Source of the DNA: Asparagopsis taxiformis
Taxonomy: Eukaryota > Rhodophyta > Florideophyceae > Bonnemaisoniales > Bonnemaisoniaceae
Assembly: GCA_030407315.1 (NCBI GenBank)
Contig: JALQPE010001928.1
Location: 1-64,000 of the forward strand
DNA length: 64,000 bases
Direction of reading: 5' to 3'
Shown: piece after piece, positions 44,601 to 57,600 of the stretch
Layout of the letters: each line of letters begins with the position of its first letter
Position numbering within the stretch: position 1 is the stretch's first letter
Made by a program: the position numbers and the translations under genes
Notes under the pieces: generated by a model
Database searches by the model: none
The model's input: only the letters and a program-made list of their open reading frames with translations
What the model was told of the DNA's origin: nothing

Positions 44601-44983
44601 TTCCTTTACGATACTTGTTGTTATAGTTTACTGCACTTGTCTTGACAAAGGATTGATTAAAAATAACGAAATATGTTCGGGAACTCTTTTCTGACGAGCT
44701 TATGTTAGTTTTTTGGCTTTGATTTGAGTTACACTGATCTTTCCGGAGGACAGTATCGTTTTCTTCATTGGTTAGTACCTGAAAACGATGGTGGGAACTG
44801 CCTCCTTCTAAAAATCATCAGGATTGAGTACATCAGGGAATCCTTCCATCATGAGATTGGAATCGTCCTCATTGTAGAAGTTTTCTACGAGTTCTTCTTA
44901 TTGTATTTCTATTTGGTTTTTAAAACTTGACTCAGAGTTATTATCCATAGTGGTATCATCAGAACTTCCGTTATTGTTCCCTA

Positions 44984-46052
44984 TTATGTCTTCTGCTTGT
45001 ACGCATAGCTCGTAAAGAATGCCCTTAACATTGTGTGGGTCCGCTTGAACCATTTTCCCGACATTGTTAATGATGTTGCGAGCTTGGTGCAATCCCGGAT
45101 GAAATGTTCTTTGCTTCCGCAGTTATGACATTTGCGTGGGTTTCCATACTTGTCAATTCTATTATTACCCTCAGCATCAGTGTATGAACACCTTCTTACT
45201 GTATTGTCATTTTTGAAAAACCCTCGAGGAGCTGATGATTTTGAACCAGGTTTGCGAGGACGACCATATATTCCTTGACCTTGGAAATATACTCTGGGAG
45301 GTAGGTGATTAGATGTATGGCCATAAGTAGAGATATTAACTCTCTTCCTCGCCTCAATTTCTTCCTGTTCCTGAAGCCAAGCCGAATCAAGTGCAGTGAA
45401 AAGTTGATGGAATTTCCAACGGGGAATATCGGATTGAGACTGGGATAGAGGGGCTTTAGCCCATTGGTGTCCGATAACAGCCTTTTTGGAGATATTCAAT
45501 TTGGGCCTCTTCATTACGATATATCTGAGGTCCTTGAGGAGCAAGTCTACATATTGTATCTCGGAGTTCTTCAAGAGCTATCGAGGGAGAGAATTTGCGG
45601 ATCTTGACAATCTCTGACAGGCGCAGTTGTTGTAGATGTTTCCTGATTCTATTCTGACGGGTGATGGTGTTAAACTCTTCCTGCATCATTTGTACGTCGA
45701 CTGGGAACGTCTGTGCTCTGGCAAGAACTGTTTGGTGGAAGAACCTTCTTGCTTTTCCGTCGAATAGGTCGTGGAGTATTTGGAATCTTTGATCTTGAGC
45801 CATCTCGTAGTCGTTCGCCGCATCCAAGTAATTGTTGAGGTATTCAGTGAAGTCTTCTCCGAGTTTTCCGGAGAACTTTTCCGATGTCTTGAAGCGAGTA
45901 GCCATGTTGTGAGCGATTTTACAGTGGGAGAATTGATCGCCGTTCCGGTTATTTGGATTCTCTCCATTTCCACCAATAACTTGGTTCGTTCTCCGAATGT
46001 TCTTGACCGCGGCGACAGCACTGTCAATTTCTCTCTGATTTTCATAGAACAT
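44984..46052 (-). pseudogene. Element E gag with zinc knuckle
   Basis: Two overlapping minus-strand frames. The first starts MFYENQREIDSAVAAVKN at 46052. It has a gag-like helical region (KFSGKLGEDFTEYLNNYLDA; FQILHDLFDGKARRFFHQ). The second carries the CCHC knuckle CHNCGSKEHFIRDC near 45120. The frames are offset near 45500, so a frameshift separates them. The first codons lie inside an inverted duplication (46033-46075). Confidence 0.75.
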
Positions 46053-46075
46053 TCAATGTTCTATGAAAATCAGAG
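46033..46075. repeat. Palindrome over the start of element E gag
   Basis: Perfect 21-base arms (left arm starts CTCTGATTTTCATAG) around a single C at 46054. The gag N-terminus is therefore present in both directions. Weaker symmetry continues a few bases outside the arms. Confidence 0.9.
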
Positions 46076-46165
46076 TGAAATTTGCAAGTTGCTGGTAAAC
46101 CCAGTACAACTCGGTTGCTATCTGGGTGTGGATTATACTGGAGTCCCTTCGTCTGTGTTTTCGGA

Positions 46166-46279
46166 AGTGGACGCGGACGTCCAGTAGCTCTAGTACGGGT
46201 CCTAGTCGGCCCCGAGATTTACTAGAACAAATGAACGTCCGCGTCCAAAAAAATAAAAATTTTTTGGATGCGGACGTCC
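46166..46279. repeat. Triple GGACGCGGACGTCC motif with hairpin
   Basis: GGACGCGGACGTCC near 46169 recurs inverted at 46233-46246 and direct at 46266-46279. The last two form a hairpin with 20-base arms (two mismatches, 46233-46252 and 46260-46279). CTCTAGTAC follows both direct copies. Possibly the end of a small element. Confidence 0.65.
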
Positions 46280-46447
46280 ACTTTCTCTAGTACATATGGC
46301 GGAATACTAGGACCCGACATCCAGTATACAATATATCAGCGAAAACCGGGAGGGAAGAAATTACAGCGGATGGTAAATTCAGGGCCCATATCGGACCGTA
46401 TTTTATTCTCTCATTTAGGAAACTGCTCGTATACAATACGTCTCTCT

Positions 46448-46567
46448 AGAATAGGGAATACATATCTGGTCAGAATAGGAAATAAATACCCGGTTAGAAT
46501 AGGAAATACGTATCCAGCCAGAATACGGAATATGTATCCAGCCAGAATACAAAATACCTGTCAGCAT
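46448..46567. repeat. 24-bp tandem repeat, about five copies
   Basis: Units of the form AGAATAGGAAATACGTATCC plus four bases, with progressive divergence. It keeps an open frame on the plus strand (RIGNTYPA-like repeat), but nothing else suggests coding. Confidence 0.8.
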
Positions 46568-46899
46568 ATCGTCGATCACCCATCTCCCTCACTATCACGT
46601 TCTCCCTACCATCCGAACGCCATGCACCACCATCCGCACATACTTCAAGAACCCTCACGACCTAGATTACAAAAAAATCCGCTCCTTCCCAATTCCATCC
46701 CGCTTTCCTCGACACCACCCCAGCCCATTAAATCATCAAGACATCAAACACGAACATGGTCAGCAAAATCTTACACCACTTGAAACCCACTCTCAATTCT
46801 ATCGTATGCCCCAAAATATACACATACCAGAAACACCTCACAGCTTCATTCCCCATCTTCCTACATCCCTTCTTCACTCTCCTTCAGTCCTGCCGTTCC

Positions 46900-47950
46900 T
46901 GCTTCACCACTCCTGCATCACATACAAAACATCAACCCCAACAGTCAGATTCAAAAGCAACGCTTACCACGACAGATATCCTAGAAACTCCCTTACTTAC
47001 CTCTCCGAGAGGATGAGTGAATCATCCATCCTACACAAAATACAAACCATGATCCAAAAACCTTGCAATGAATAATCAAAGTCAGCAGTCCATATCTTCG
47101 CAAAACAAGTCTTGGTGCTCAGTGAAACTTACCTTCTGTCATCAACATTCCTGCATCATCTACACCACATCGGAATCAACCACAACAGTCAGACTCAAAA
47201 CCAACCTTCCCTCACAGCATACTTTCAAAACTCGCACACTTACCTTCGCTCCACACAATACACACCATGACTCAATAGGCTTCCAATGAATAAATATCGC
47301 ATCAACTGCAATAGTCAGACTCAAAACCAACCTTCCCTCGCTGCTTACTTTCAAAACTCGCACACTTACTTTACCTGTTCCATCCTGCACACAATAAAAA
47401 CCATAAATCACGTAATCGTGTAGCCAAGAAAAGTAGTCAGCATTCCGCATCTTCACACAACCGGTCTGGGCGCCCAATGTGACTTACCTTCCGTCATCAC
47501 TATTCCTCCATCACCTACGCAACATCGGAATCAATCGCAACAGTCAGATTGAAAACCAACGTTTCCCTCGCTACATACCCTGAGAACTCGCAAATGTACC
47601 TCTCATCCATCCTACACACAATACAAACCATGATCCAAAAACCTTGCAATGAATAATAATCATAGTCAGCAGTCCATATCTTCGCAAAGCACATCTTGGC
47701 ACTCAATGAAACTTACCTTCCGTCATCAACATTCCTGCATCATCTATACAACATCAGAATCAACCACAACAGTCAGACTCAAAATCAACCTTCCCTCACA
47801 GCATACTTTCAAAACTTCACGTACCTCTCTTCCATCCTCCGCTCAATACACACCATCAGTCAACAGGCTTCCCATGAAAAATATCGCATCAACGGAAATA
47901 GTCAGACTCAAAACCCACGCTTCCCTCAACGCATACCCTCGAGGGTAGAG
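46900..47950. repeat. Degenerate higher-order tandem array
   Basis: Units of roughly 110-220 bp share GTCAGACTCAAAACCAACC and TTCCCTC followed by CTTACCTTC. A longer block is duplicated about 580 bp apart (CATGATCCAAAAACCTTGC near 47049 and near 47629). On the minus strand CTTACC reads GGTAAG, giving several consensus-like splice donors. On that strand a motif KVSVRVLK...EGRLVLSLT is repeated. Confidence 0.75.
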
Positions 47951-47962
47951 GATGGAACGAAG

Positions 47963-48000
47963 GTACGTGCGCGAACCTTGATCAAGATTCGCGCACGTAC
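47963..48000. repeat. 13-bp arm hairpin
   Basis: GTACGTGCGCGAA at 47963-47975 is perfectly inverted at 47988-48000 with a 12-base loop. It follows directly after the tandem array and is not followed by a T run. Confidence 0.8.
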
Positions 48001-48596
48001 AAAGAAAAGTCGGTCAAAGAATCTCAGTCGGTGATGAGGGCGGAGTGGAGCCTGCGGCGTCGACCGGACAGCTTTCAGCGTCCGCTTAAGTCTTGCTGTG
48101 CATACTCGAAATCATCGCCGGCAGTGAGATTGAGTATGGCCCAAGCCATGGTCTCTGATTCCCGAACAATGAGATCCGGATCGAGAACAACGAATATAAA
48201 CATATAATCATATATATGAGAATCCATTTGCTTTCCTTACATGATCCGTGGCATATCCGCTGTAAAGCACATTCAGATTCCACGAAGTTCGGAAATAAAA
48301 AAGTTTATTATTACAAATGAATTAATTGAAAATTCATGTCCCAGGGCAGTCGTTCGTCCTTCCATGCACACGTTGCCAGCACGCAATGTGATGTAACAGT
48401 TGGAAATGATTGAACTCTCGGTTAAATTCCACCGTTGGGATTTCAGCTGGAGTGAGCACAAAACTACTGCCCAAAAAACTACGAACACGTTACATTCCAA
48501 GTCTCGAAAGCACCACAAAAATAAAATTGGTCGCATCTGGACGGCACAGTCTCCCCTGTTCAGCTCGCAATCCTCCCTTTTGCGTCAAAACTCGAC
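48001..48596. other. Non-coding upstream flank of the Plavaka-type transposase
   Basis: No gene recognised. This is where the left end of the transposon and its promoter would be expected; I did not find a terminal repeat matching the right side. Confidence 0.35.
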
Positions 48597-51388
48597 ATGG
48601 AATGCAAGTATGAAGGGTTCTTCTACTACTGCGTAGATGCTTATGCGCTCGCCCTGCATGAGCGAACGTGTCGCTACCGTTTCAACCCCTCTCCCCAACA
48701 TTTCAACAACGCTCGTGTCCCTGCCGTCACCCATGAGCCTGCTCGAAACGGCGACCATGATTCCCTGTAACCCAGCTCCCCAGACCCAGAATCTGGTCGT
48801 GCTTCCTCCAGCGACTCACCCTGTGACGCTCCACTGCCACCAACCTCAACCCCCTCCCGCGCAGACCTCCTCGTGCAATCCCTCGCCGCCAGTCTCACAA
48901 CCCTCGAGTACAAGGCCGGGCTGACCGCGTGAGCGAAGTCATCACCATCCTACAAGACCCCGCATTCTCCCTAGAAAAGTTCAACAGCGCCGTTCGCACC
49001 GTAGAAGAATGTCGCCACGTTACCGCTTCCATGGTCGAAACACATTTCCGCACCGAAGGTTACAAGAGCCACATCATTCCAGACAAAACTGGTAAGTACT
49101 CGGCACAGCTGTACCTCCGCGACCCAGTCGACATGCTCCGCAGGCAGTTAGCACTGGCTAACGACCAAAATACTCTCTTCCACCCCTCCCCACAGACCGC
49201 CCCAGACGGCACCGCAATATTTTCTCATCCCCTACACACAGAATTCGCGAAAACGCTGCACCAGGTTACTAGACAGCGCGTGCAGCTCTCGGAAGATCCA
49301 CAGGTCGTATGGGCAGAGGAAACTGATCCCACCGCTTCCTCCTTTGCCGGCCTCCTCCAAGTGTACTCCGACAAGAGCAGCACAAGCCTCAAGAGCTCCG
49401 CAATCGTCGCATACCCCATACACGTCACACTGCTCAACTTCTCCGCCCCCCTCCGTCGCCACTGCATCCGTACCGGCCTCACCATCGTCGGGTATCTTCC
49501 GTACATTGTTAACCCTTCGTCCAACGCCTTGTTCGGTGATGAAATGCCGACAACCTCTAGTTCTGCTAGTCGCGCTCGCAAAATTGATATTCTTCATAAA
49601 GCACTCGAAAAAGTGTTTTCGTCCCTATCCACCGCGTTCTCTTCCGGGTTCCCCTGCACAGACTCCACTGCAACTGCCCGCCAATGCTTTCCCATCCTAG
49701 CCAATTATTGCTGCGACTTTCCAGAGGCCAAAGAGCTGTCATGCACTCGCAACAGCACTACCACCACACATCCCTGCCACCGCTGCTACATCCCCGCCAC
49801 TCAACTTGAATCCAGCGCGCCACACCAGCCCCGCTCCCTCGATGATACACGCTCTGCACGCCAAGAGAGCGCTCAGGAGCATACAACTGCTCCGCTCGAA
49901 GCTCTCTCCCTCCTCGAACAACACTCTGTCCTCGAATCGACCGCTCTTTTACCCACCAACAGTCCCCTAGACCCCTACAACATTTTCTCCTTCGAGCCTC
50001 TGCACAATCTCCACCTCGGCATCTCAAAGCTCATCAAACAGTGCATTGTCCACCGCCTCAGCTCCCCAGACCTCACCACCACCACTGCCTCCCATTCCGG
50101 GACACCTCGCACCTTCAAGAAGGTGAAAAAATCCATCCTCGCCGGCTCAAACAGCATTCTGTCCGCTATCGAACGCGACTACTACATCACCGGTCTTCAT
50201 GTCGACTTCTCCAAGGGTGAGAAGGGCACCAATTTGAACGGCCTCTTCACGGAGGACGGCATACGCGGCATGCTCGCAGCCAAAGACTATCACCATGTCG
50301 ACATGGTGTTCCCTTTCATCGCAGCATTCATTGACACATGCTGTGACGAAGTAGAGACAGCCCCCCTCACTTCCATCTGCACGCAATACTCTGACCTCGT
50401 CGCATGGGTCATGAAACGCGGTCGCATCAAGCACTGGACTGCCGCCGAACTAGAAAGCCTCCAGAACTCCATTTCCTATTTCAAACAATCAATGCTCTCC
50501 ACCCTCGGCCCATTCCACACCACAGGTCTCAAAACTTTCAAGTTCCATCTTCTAGACCATCTTCCCGGTGACTTGCAGAGATATGGCGCCCTGGAACACA
50601 TCGATGCAGGCCCCTACGAACACTCGCATCTTCTGTTCAAACAGAGTTATAGGAAAACCTCTCGAAGGCGCTCCACAGCCATGGAAGAGACTATTCGCCA
50701 CATGGAATTCTCCTTGGCCACTCCAACTGGTCATACCCCATCGAACACATTGGGAAACGCACGCATGATATCGCCCACAGACGGTGCAGTACTCGTTCGC
50801 GACGGATTCACCGTTGCACTGCACGACTTTGCCTCCCTGCTGCCCGATGCAACCCTCCTCGTTGCAGATATCGACGGACAGCCCGATCCTGCCACTCTTT
50901 TGCCGCTGCACAACTCCTCGTTCCCGTCTGGCACCATAACGCTATTCCAGCAACTCGGTGACACAGCTGCACAAGCGTTCCTCACCCTCGCTAGACTGCG
51001 CGCCACGGCAGAAGGCCCTCCAATACATGACATGGACATTTCCGTCACCGTGGTAAAGTCCGCCTACGTCATGGGAGGGTACGTCCCAGATGCCGACGAC
51101 TTTGACCCGCACAGTGGCATGCTTCGCCCCACAAACGTGTCGAGGCACAAGCAGCAGCGCGTCTTTGCAACTTCATCGTTCGGCCCCGCAAAGAGATCGC
51201 AGTACTCCTTTGTCGTCATCTCCGGAACTGCCGATGACTACAGAACCATATGGGTAGGGCGCGTCCTGGCACTGGTACGCCTGCAGTCTCCAAACCTGTT
51301 TCAACCTGTAGAACTCGCTTTCGTTCAGTATATGACCTGCTTTGCCCCAAAACCGCTGTGGAAAAATCACTTGGGTGCATTTGTTTAA
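48597..51388 (+). pseudogene. Plavaka/CACTA-type transposase (two frame defects near the N-terminus)
   Basis: From ATG 48597 the N-terminus reads MECKYEGFFYYCVDAYALAL then HERTC, a possible C2HC zinc finger. It meets a TAA at 48768-48770, resumes in the same frame (PSRADLLVQSLAASLTTLEY) to a TGA at 48930, then continues one base back as VSEVITILQDPAF for 819 codons. Diagnostic Plavaka-like segments are VYSDKSSTSLKSSAIVAYPI, IVGYLPYIVNPS, a CHRC zinc pair, FSFEPLHNLHLGISKLIK, and HIDAGPYEHSHLLFK with SYRKTSRR. The catalytic body is uninterrupted, so the 5' defects may reflect missed splicing, sequencing error or recent decay. An AATAAA lies near 51631. These enzymes move DNA between terminal inverted repeats. 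Confidence 0.8.
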
Positions 51389-51713
51389 AGTGGTCCACAT
51401 GGGACCCGGACAACGGATCCGTTGACAGCAATGACACTGCATCCCACAGTGCAGGTGGTCCTTGGTTTGACCTCATTCCTGCATCTACTATATCTGGCAC
51501 CGTGCACATCGTACGAAGTAACTTTCCAGTCAAGCCATTTACGAAACAAATGCACTGGTCGGACCACCGTTTCTATCTCAACCGCTTCTACACCAACACT
51601 GATTACCAGTTCACAGATGATAATGAAGAAGAATAAATCTAAATCGCAGCACTCTATTGATAATGTACTACATGATAAGCCTTCTAGTCAACGTCACATT
51701 TACTGCACTAATT

Positions 51714-53998
51714 TCAACCATCCTCCATTACGCCAAAACCGTTATCAGCAGTGGCTGCATGGCGCCGCTCCATGCCCCCATACTGTGGGGCATTGATTTC
51801 GACATTCAGGTTTGCACTCAGGTGTCCAGCATATGGGTCAACGACGAAAAGTTCTGCGCCAATTAGTCCTTGCGCAATCACACAATCCATTACAGCACCG
51901 AGGTTTGACGTAATATGCGATTGAATCCAATCCTCGGACACTAGAACAAGTGATGAGCAGCGGTTTACATCATCAACGACATGAACAATTCCAGACCCCT
52001 CTCCGCTTTGCCACACTTCAACAGCCTCTCTCGTCACAGTACGGCTTGCAAACACATGCCGTGACTGTGCACTAGTCCGCTGTTCGCTCTCGACAACGTC
52101 CGTTTCTTCCCTTGCTTGCGAGCCTTGGAGACAAGACATGCAGTACACCACCATACCAACTAATTGCTGAAAAGCTACCCCCACATATTGACTGTACCGC
52201 CTTGTAAACTCCTTCTGCCGTGCACCTCCTTTCCCCTTCGGTTCATCCAAACACTCCACAGTAGTCACTAGCCAAGCATCCAGGCGCGCCAGCGTTAGTA
52301 TGCTCGTCTCTATGTCCATTACTTGTTCTGGTCGTATCGAATACCCCCTGAAGATGTCCAGCACATTCACAGCTACTCGGTTTTTAAACCATGCATCACC
52401 ATTCACTTCCATTTCGAAGCTGTCAGGAACCATGCCTTTGCTGTATCGCAGCTCTGAGAACGGTGCCGTTCGCCACCTCCCCATATCCAAATCACCGTTG
52501 CTTTCCCGTTTCAAAAGCTTCTCAGACGCTTCGCGGTTTTGTTCCTCTCGCTCGTCCATCTCAGCTCGCGTCGTCAGCATCGTGCATCTAGACATTAATT
52601 TCGTGTACTCCAGCGAACCGAACAATCTGTCCCTCGCATTACGCTTCCGTGCACTCATCACGTCGGACAGTTTCTGCGTCACCTTCACTTTCAATTCCTT
52701 GCTCCCCGCCACAGCCTCTTGACAGCACACACGCTGCTCCTCATCGGAAAACACATCACACCACGGACTTTGACGCAGTACGTGTCGCACCAAGTCATTC
52801 AGCAGATCACTCTCGTCTGTACGAAGGTGTATACCACTGCAGATTCTTGATGATATAGCCCGGAGGGGTAGCAATATATCCTACACCGTTTTCGCTCCAA
52901 AGTGTCCCTTCTACCGGCTCTACCTCGATGGTACGTCCAGTCCAACGTCTCTGCGTTTGTTCCGCTATAGGGTCCAGCTCCATAGTCTCGTTCTTGCACC
53001 ACTTTGTCAGGTTTTCCTCAACCGCCCTAAGAACTCCAAGGTATTTCACAGGAATGGCTTTCTGTATTTTCGACTTACCGCCACCGTGATCACTGATTCT
53101 ACCTGTTCTCGCAATTGCAGTAAGGCTGGCATTTTCCGCCTGCAGAGTCTTCACCTTAGCCTCCAACGCAACTATCTCCGTGGTGAGCGCCTTGTTTGCT
53201 ATGTCCTGGCTAAACACTTTTTTTTCCAGCTCCGCGATCTTCTTCTTCTGCGCATTGATGCGACTCGCCATTAAATCGATGGATTCCGGCGGATGCAACC
53301 TCTCTGCCCTCACCGTCCCCCCATCTCGCACGCTATCGGGATTATGATGTCCTCCATCGGCAATAGCCTGACGTCGCGGGGGCGTTACGCGCATATTTGG
53401 CACCAATGACAGTCTGTTGTGACGAGGCCCGCACTCCGGCTGCTCTCTCCCCTCAGTACCACCTGACCGCCGATGATAGTTGGCATCCTGTGAACGTTGC
53501 TCAGAAACAACATCCCTTGCCGCTATCCTCGGGTCCCTGACTGCATTACCTGCTGGGGCTGATGTACTCGGCATAGTTGGCGCAGTGGGGGTCACAGCCT
53601 CCAGTGTCTCGCGGAACCCCCGGCTGGGACTCCGTCTGCAGCACCTCCGCATCTGCCAACCCGGGAGGAACTACCTTTGCCATAGCACTCTGCCGCAATT
53701 CCAACATGTTTTGAGCCACTATCATGTCATCATCATGATGTTCACTGTCCCTGCGAGCACGCTTGCCTCGGTCAAGCCCCATCTCTCTCCGCGCCGTTCC
53801 TCCTTCCTCACTTTCTCGCTGCGGATCCCCAGTTCTGCGCCGGTCCGTCTTGCGACTACCGGACCGCGGTTCAATGCTGCCGGTAGGCCCAGACCGCTTC
53901 TTCGCACGGGATTGTCGGGCACTCGATACAGCAGCTGCTGACCGGGTTTTCTGGAGGCCCGGAGGCTTTGGAGCTTTCTTCGCAATACGCGGCGGCAT
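51714..53998 (-). pseudogene. Coiled-coil protein, probable second transposon gene, frame-broken
   Basis: Three overlapping minus-strand frames form one protein. The start is MPPRIAKKAPKPPGLQKTR at 53998, a basic Pro/Arg-rich segment. The middle (53652-52807) holds a coiled coil (ASRINAQKKKIAELEKKV; IVALEAKVKTLQAENASL) followed by WTGRTIEVEPVEGTLW. The C-terminal part (52874-51714) has charged helices (MSARKRNARDRLFGSLEYTK) and ends LFVVDPYAGHLSANLNVEI. Each transition needs the same one-base skip. It converges on the transposase gene (325 bp between stops). No known catalytic motif was found. An accessory subunit of the transposon is an inference from position. Confidence 0.6.
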
Positions 53999-54180
53999 AA
54001 TGAAGCTTCCCGGAAGCGATGGAACGATTGAGTTGCACGAGATACAAAAAAGATTGCTGTATAGTGTCGGTAACCACAACGGTCTGCGATGAACGTTCAG
54101 GTCAGGTCAAGTACCGGAGAATACGCCAACAGCCCAGATTGTATACGGTAGGCAGTCATCAACAGTATTTAATGAGGTAC

Positions 54181-54440
54181 AATTACAGCTGTCGAGCTAG
54201 GCCGCGAGCACCCCTATGTCCGGAAGACGTCCTGATTTGAATTAAAATTTGGGCTATTCTCAAAAACATGCACATGTGAACATGTTTTTGAGATGGGGGT
54301 GTGCCGTACGGCACAATCGACCCGCTGAAATCGATGTTTTTTGCAATATTTTTTTCTGCCCTGAATTGTAGAATTTCTGGGCTGGACAGCAATGCAACTG
54401 AGCTGGACATCCACCGGGCGTCCATTTCAACTTGGTCGTG
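54181..54440 (-). repeat. Inverted-repeat end, left copy
   Basis: Read outward on the minus strand, this matches 58190-58388 and 59505-59732. It begins AATTACAGCTGTCGAGCTAG at 54181. It contains two palindromes: GTGCCGTACGGCAC (54301-54314) and CTCAAAAACATG...CATGTTTTTGAG (12-base arms, 10-base loop). The outer 22 bases pair with 59711-59732. The inner part is closest to the middle copy. Confidence 0.85.
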
Positions 54441-54657
54441 TATTTTGCATCTGCACGCATAACAGCATCCAAGCAGTCAGGTTCACTGCTCGGACGAAGT
54501 GCACCTAGAGTGTGAACGATTGGTTTTTGACAGGCGAGTACTGCTCAATAGGTTTCACCCTGGACTAATGGTGGCTGGACATGCTGCATTATATGATATA
54601 CTTCAACTCTGGAACGTAGCTTTATTTGTAGTCGAAATGAAAACATCTTTCGTGACC

Positions 54658-57600
54658 CTAATTCCATGCTCTAAACGCTGTCCCATAATGAACGTAGAGC
54701 TCCTGCCCCGGACGGATATCGCGGATTGCACGTACTACAATGATCTTCGGATTTTCTAGGTCCTTCGCCTTGAGCTTCTTCCCCGTCGAACCGCTGCTGT
54801 AGTTCTCGACAAACTCGACGTTGGCCATCCGCCTGGTGTCTTCCGCCGGAGTGTCCTCACCTCGCAAATACCGCGGGTCGTTGATGAACTGCGCCGAACA
54901 GAACGGAGCCGGAACAATCCAAATTGGATGCTCGATGTTTTCGTCGTCCTCCGCTGTTGCATACAGCTTGATGGCATACATCAAGAATGTTTCCTTCGTT
55001 ATCGCCATGTGACCCTCTCCGTACGCGAACCTCATCGACTCCTTGCTCATATCAGAGTACACAACAGTTCCGTAGTATGCACATACTTCGTCGCCAACAT
55101 TAAATGTCTGTTCAGCGAAGAGCCCTCTTCCTGCATTTGGATGCTTAATCAGCGATGGTCGAACGCTCAATTTTTTCGCAACACAATCGTGTGCCCGCAT
55201 CACGCGAGGGTTTTCAGTTTGCAACCAGCGGCGCAGGGAAGGTGGCCAATAATGTACCGGTTTTTCCATGTGCTCGTGCGACGCAATCGACTCTGGGCAC
55301 AGCTGCCAGAGGTACTGCCGAATATATTTCGGGAACCTCTGGTACAGGGGAAGGCCAGGTGGGGGTTCGATGATCCTGCGTTCCCTCTGCGTACGCATCG
55401 TGACAGAGGGGGACGCCAAGAACTTCTCAGCACTCTGTTTCGCTTCTGTCGTGACCCTCATGTCAGTGTTGTTTGAAAGAATTACACGTGACATGACTGC
55501 ACACAGCTTTGGAAGCGATCGTGCCACACACAATTTGTCCATGTCACTGCCGACGAAAACACGGTGCTCAGGCAAGCTCATAGCTGCTTTTCCCGTTGCG
55601 AAAGTGCCAGAGAATGGATCGACAACAATATCACCAGGCTGTGAATGCTGGCTGATCAACTCCATCATGAGAGCGACGCTCTTCTGCTCTGCACGAACTC
55701 TGACCGTAGCACCGGTTGTGCTCCTTGTTCGCCACACCATCTCATTCGAATCGATGGCGGGCATATTGATGGTGACGTTGCACCACGCCGGGTACGTGCC
55801 GTCCATGTATCCGTGGTTCCTATAGGCCACCATCTCGCTTCCAGTCTTGAACGGAACACCTCGCTTCCAGAAGTGGATAGCGACCTCTGCCATGTTCATG
55901 CGTTGGTACCTCTTCCGCCCCGGCATTTGATAGAGGTGCCCAGGTAGTCGGACAAACAACAGAGGTACCTCGTCAACGAAGAAAACTGAATTCCGAACGA
56001 CGTCCTCCTCCTCCTCGTCCTCCTCCTCATCCGCACTTTCTTCGCCACTGTGCTGCGATGCTTCGGAGTCCGAATTCATGGACGTAACCTCTTCTTCATC
56101 CGACCCGTCATCACTGGCAGCAGCATCGGTTGGGCCTTCTGACTGCGGTCCTTTGTACGTTTCCAAGTAATGGAACCATTCGTAGAACTGCAAAACGGAG
56201 CAGAACACGATGCCGTGGCCACCGGGGCGCAACAGCTCGTCAAACACTTCGATGCTAGCCTGCATATCTTCTGCAGTTAGCCTGTCGTACGAAGAGTTGG
56301 AATCGTTCCTCTTACGACGAACATTGTAGGGCGGATCAGTCAGAATGAGCTGAACGTTGCCCGTGATGGGCACGTGTTCTCGGCTCTCGTCGGCACTGAC
56401 CAAATCTTCGAAAGGGACGTCGTACACCCGGCAATACTGACTCATTTTCGAAAGAAAGTCCTTTGCGAGAGCCTGCCCTTCACTTTCCTGCTCTTCTGTC
56501 GCATGGGGTGACGGTGACGGGGGAGACGGCCCTTGGGCAGTAAGACTGGTCCTCCCAGGTCCAAGTTGAAGCCTGGTTGTGTGTCTTGTCGACGGAACCA
56601 AACCTCTCCCTCCTGTGTTGCGACGAGTGGGAGTGTCATCAACCGGCTTGGGGACCTTTTCTGCGTCCGCGGCTTGTGGTGCCGGGCGGAGGACAGCCAT
56701 AACGTCTTCGTCGAGGGTGTCAAAGTACGCTGGCAGCTTGTCCGGATTTCCGCTTGACAAGTATATTTCCAGCGCCCCCCAGCGGTCGGACTCCGGCCAG
56801 GTGTACAGGTCCGGGTTGACGATAAGAAACTGCAACCGGTCGAAGAACTTCCTCACAAGGTCCCTAAATGCACTGTGCTGCGCACTGGTTCTTGTCTCTA
56901 CTTTTCCACCATATCCATCAGGATGAGATAGGGGAGCTTTGTCGTGGTAGAGATCTAGCTTCTGCTCCATCGGTGCGAATAGACCTTCATCGAGCACGTC
57001 AAACCAATGCTCACTGCTGTCGAAAATGATGTACGGCGCCATCAACTCTTCGAAGCTGGAAAACTTTGCGGCGAAGGCCACATCGGTCCAAGCATGGTAT
57101 AAAACTTGAACCACGTAACAAGCTCGATTAGTGCTTTTCCGATGGGCTGGGACGCGTGCGGCTTCGTTCCCCTCTTCGGCCGCGTCGCCTATTCGGCGAC
57201 GCGGCAGGTTCTTGTTGTGATTTCGGATGATAGACAACGCTTGGAAATACATCAATACCTCGAACGTTTCCGGTGGAGCAAGAACGAAGGCGCTTGGTTC
57301 CCCGCGCTGCGGCGCCTGTAGTGGCGAAGGAAGCATGTTACATCCAATAAGGAAGGTCTGCGGCACGATCCCAGAAAGGATGCAGTGCTCAACCCATTGC
57401 CCGATACGCTCATCCTGTCTTGAAAACTCGGCAATCGGTAATGCCAGACGAACAATCTGCTTGGCTCGCTCAACGTTCATCTCTGCCATGACGATTTCGG
57501 CAACATCCGCCTCGACTCCAGCATTCTTCGAACGACCGCTGAAGGCCATGCTGAGTCGACCTTGCAGCGCCAGAAATTGTTCTTCCGTGCCCTGCGCAAC

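Noticed and set aside
46448..47950. Possible CRISPR-like array
   Set aside because: Units are degenerate tandem repeats without uniform short repeats and unique spacers, in eukaryotic DNA.
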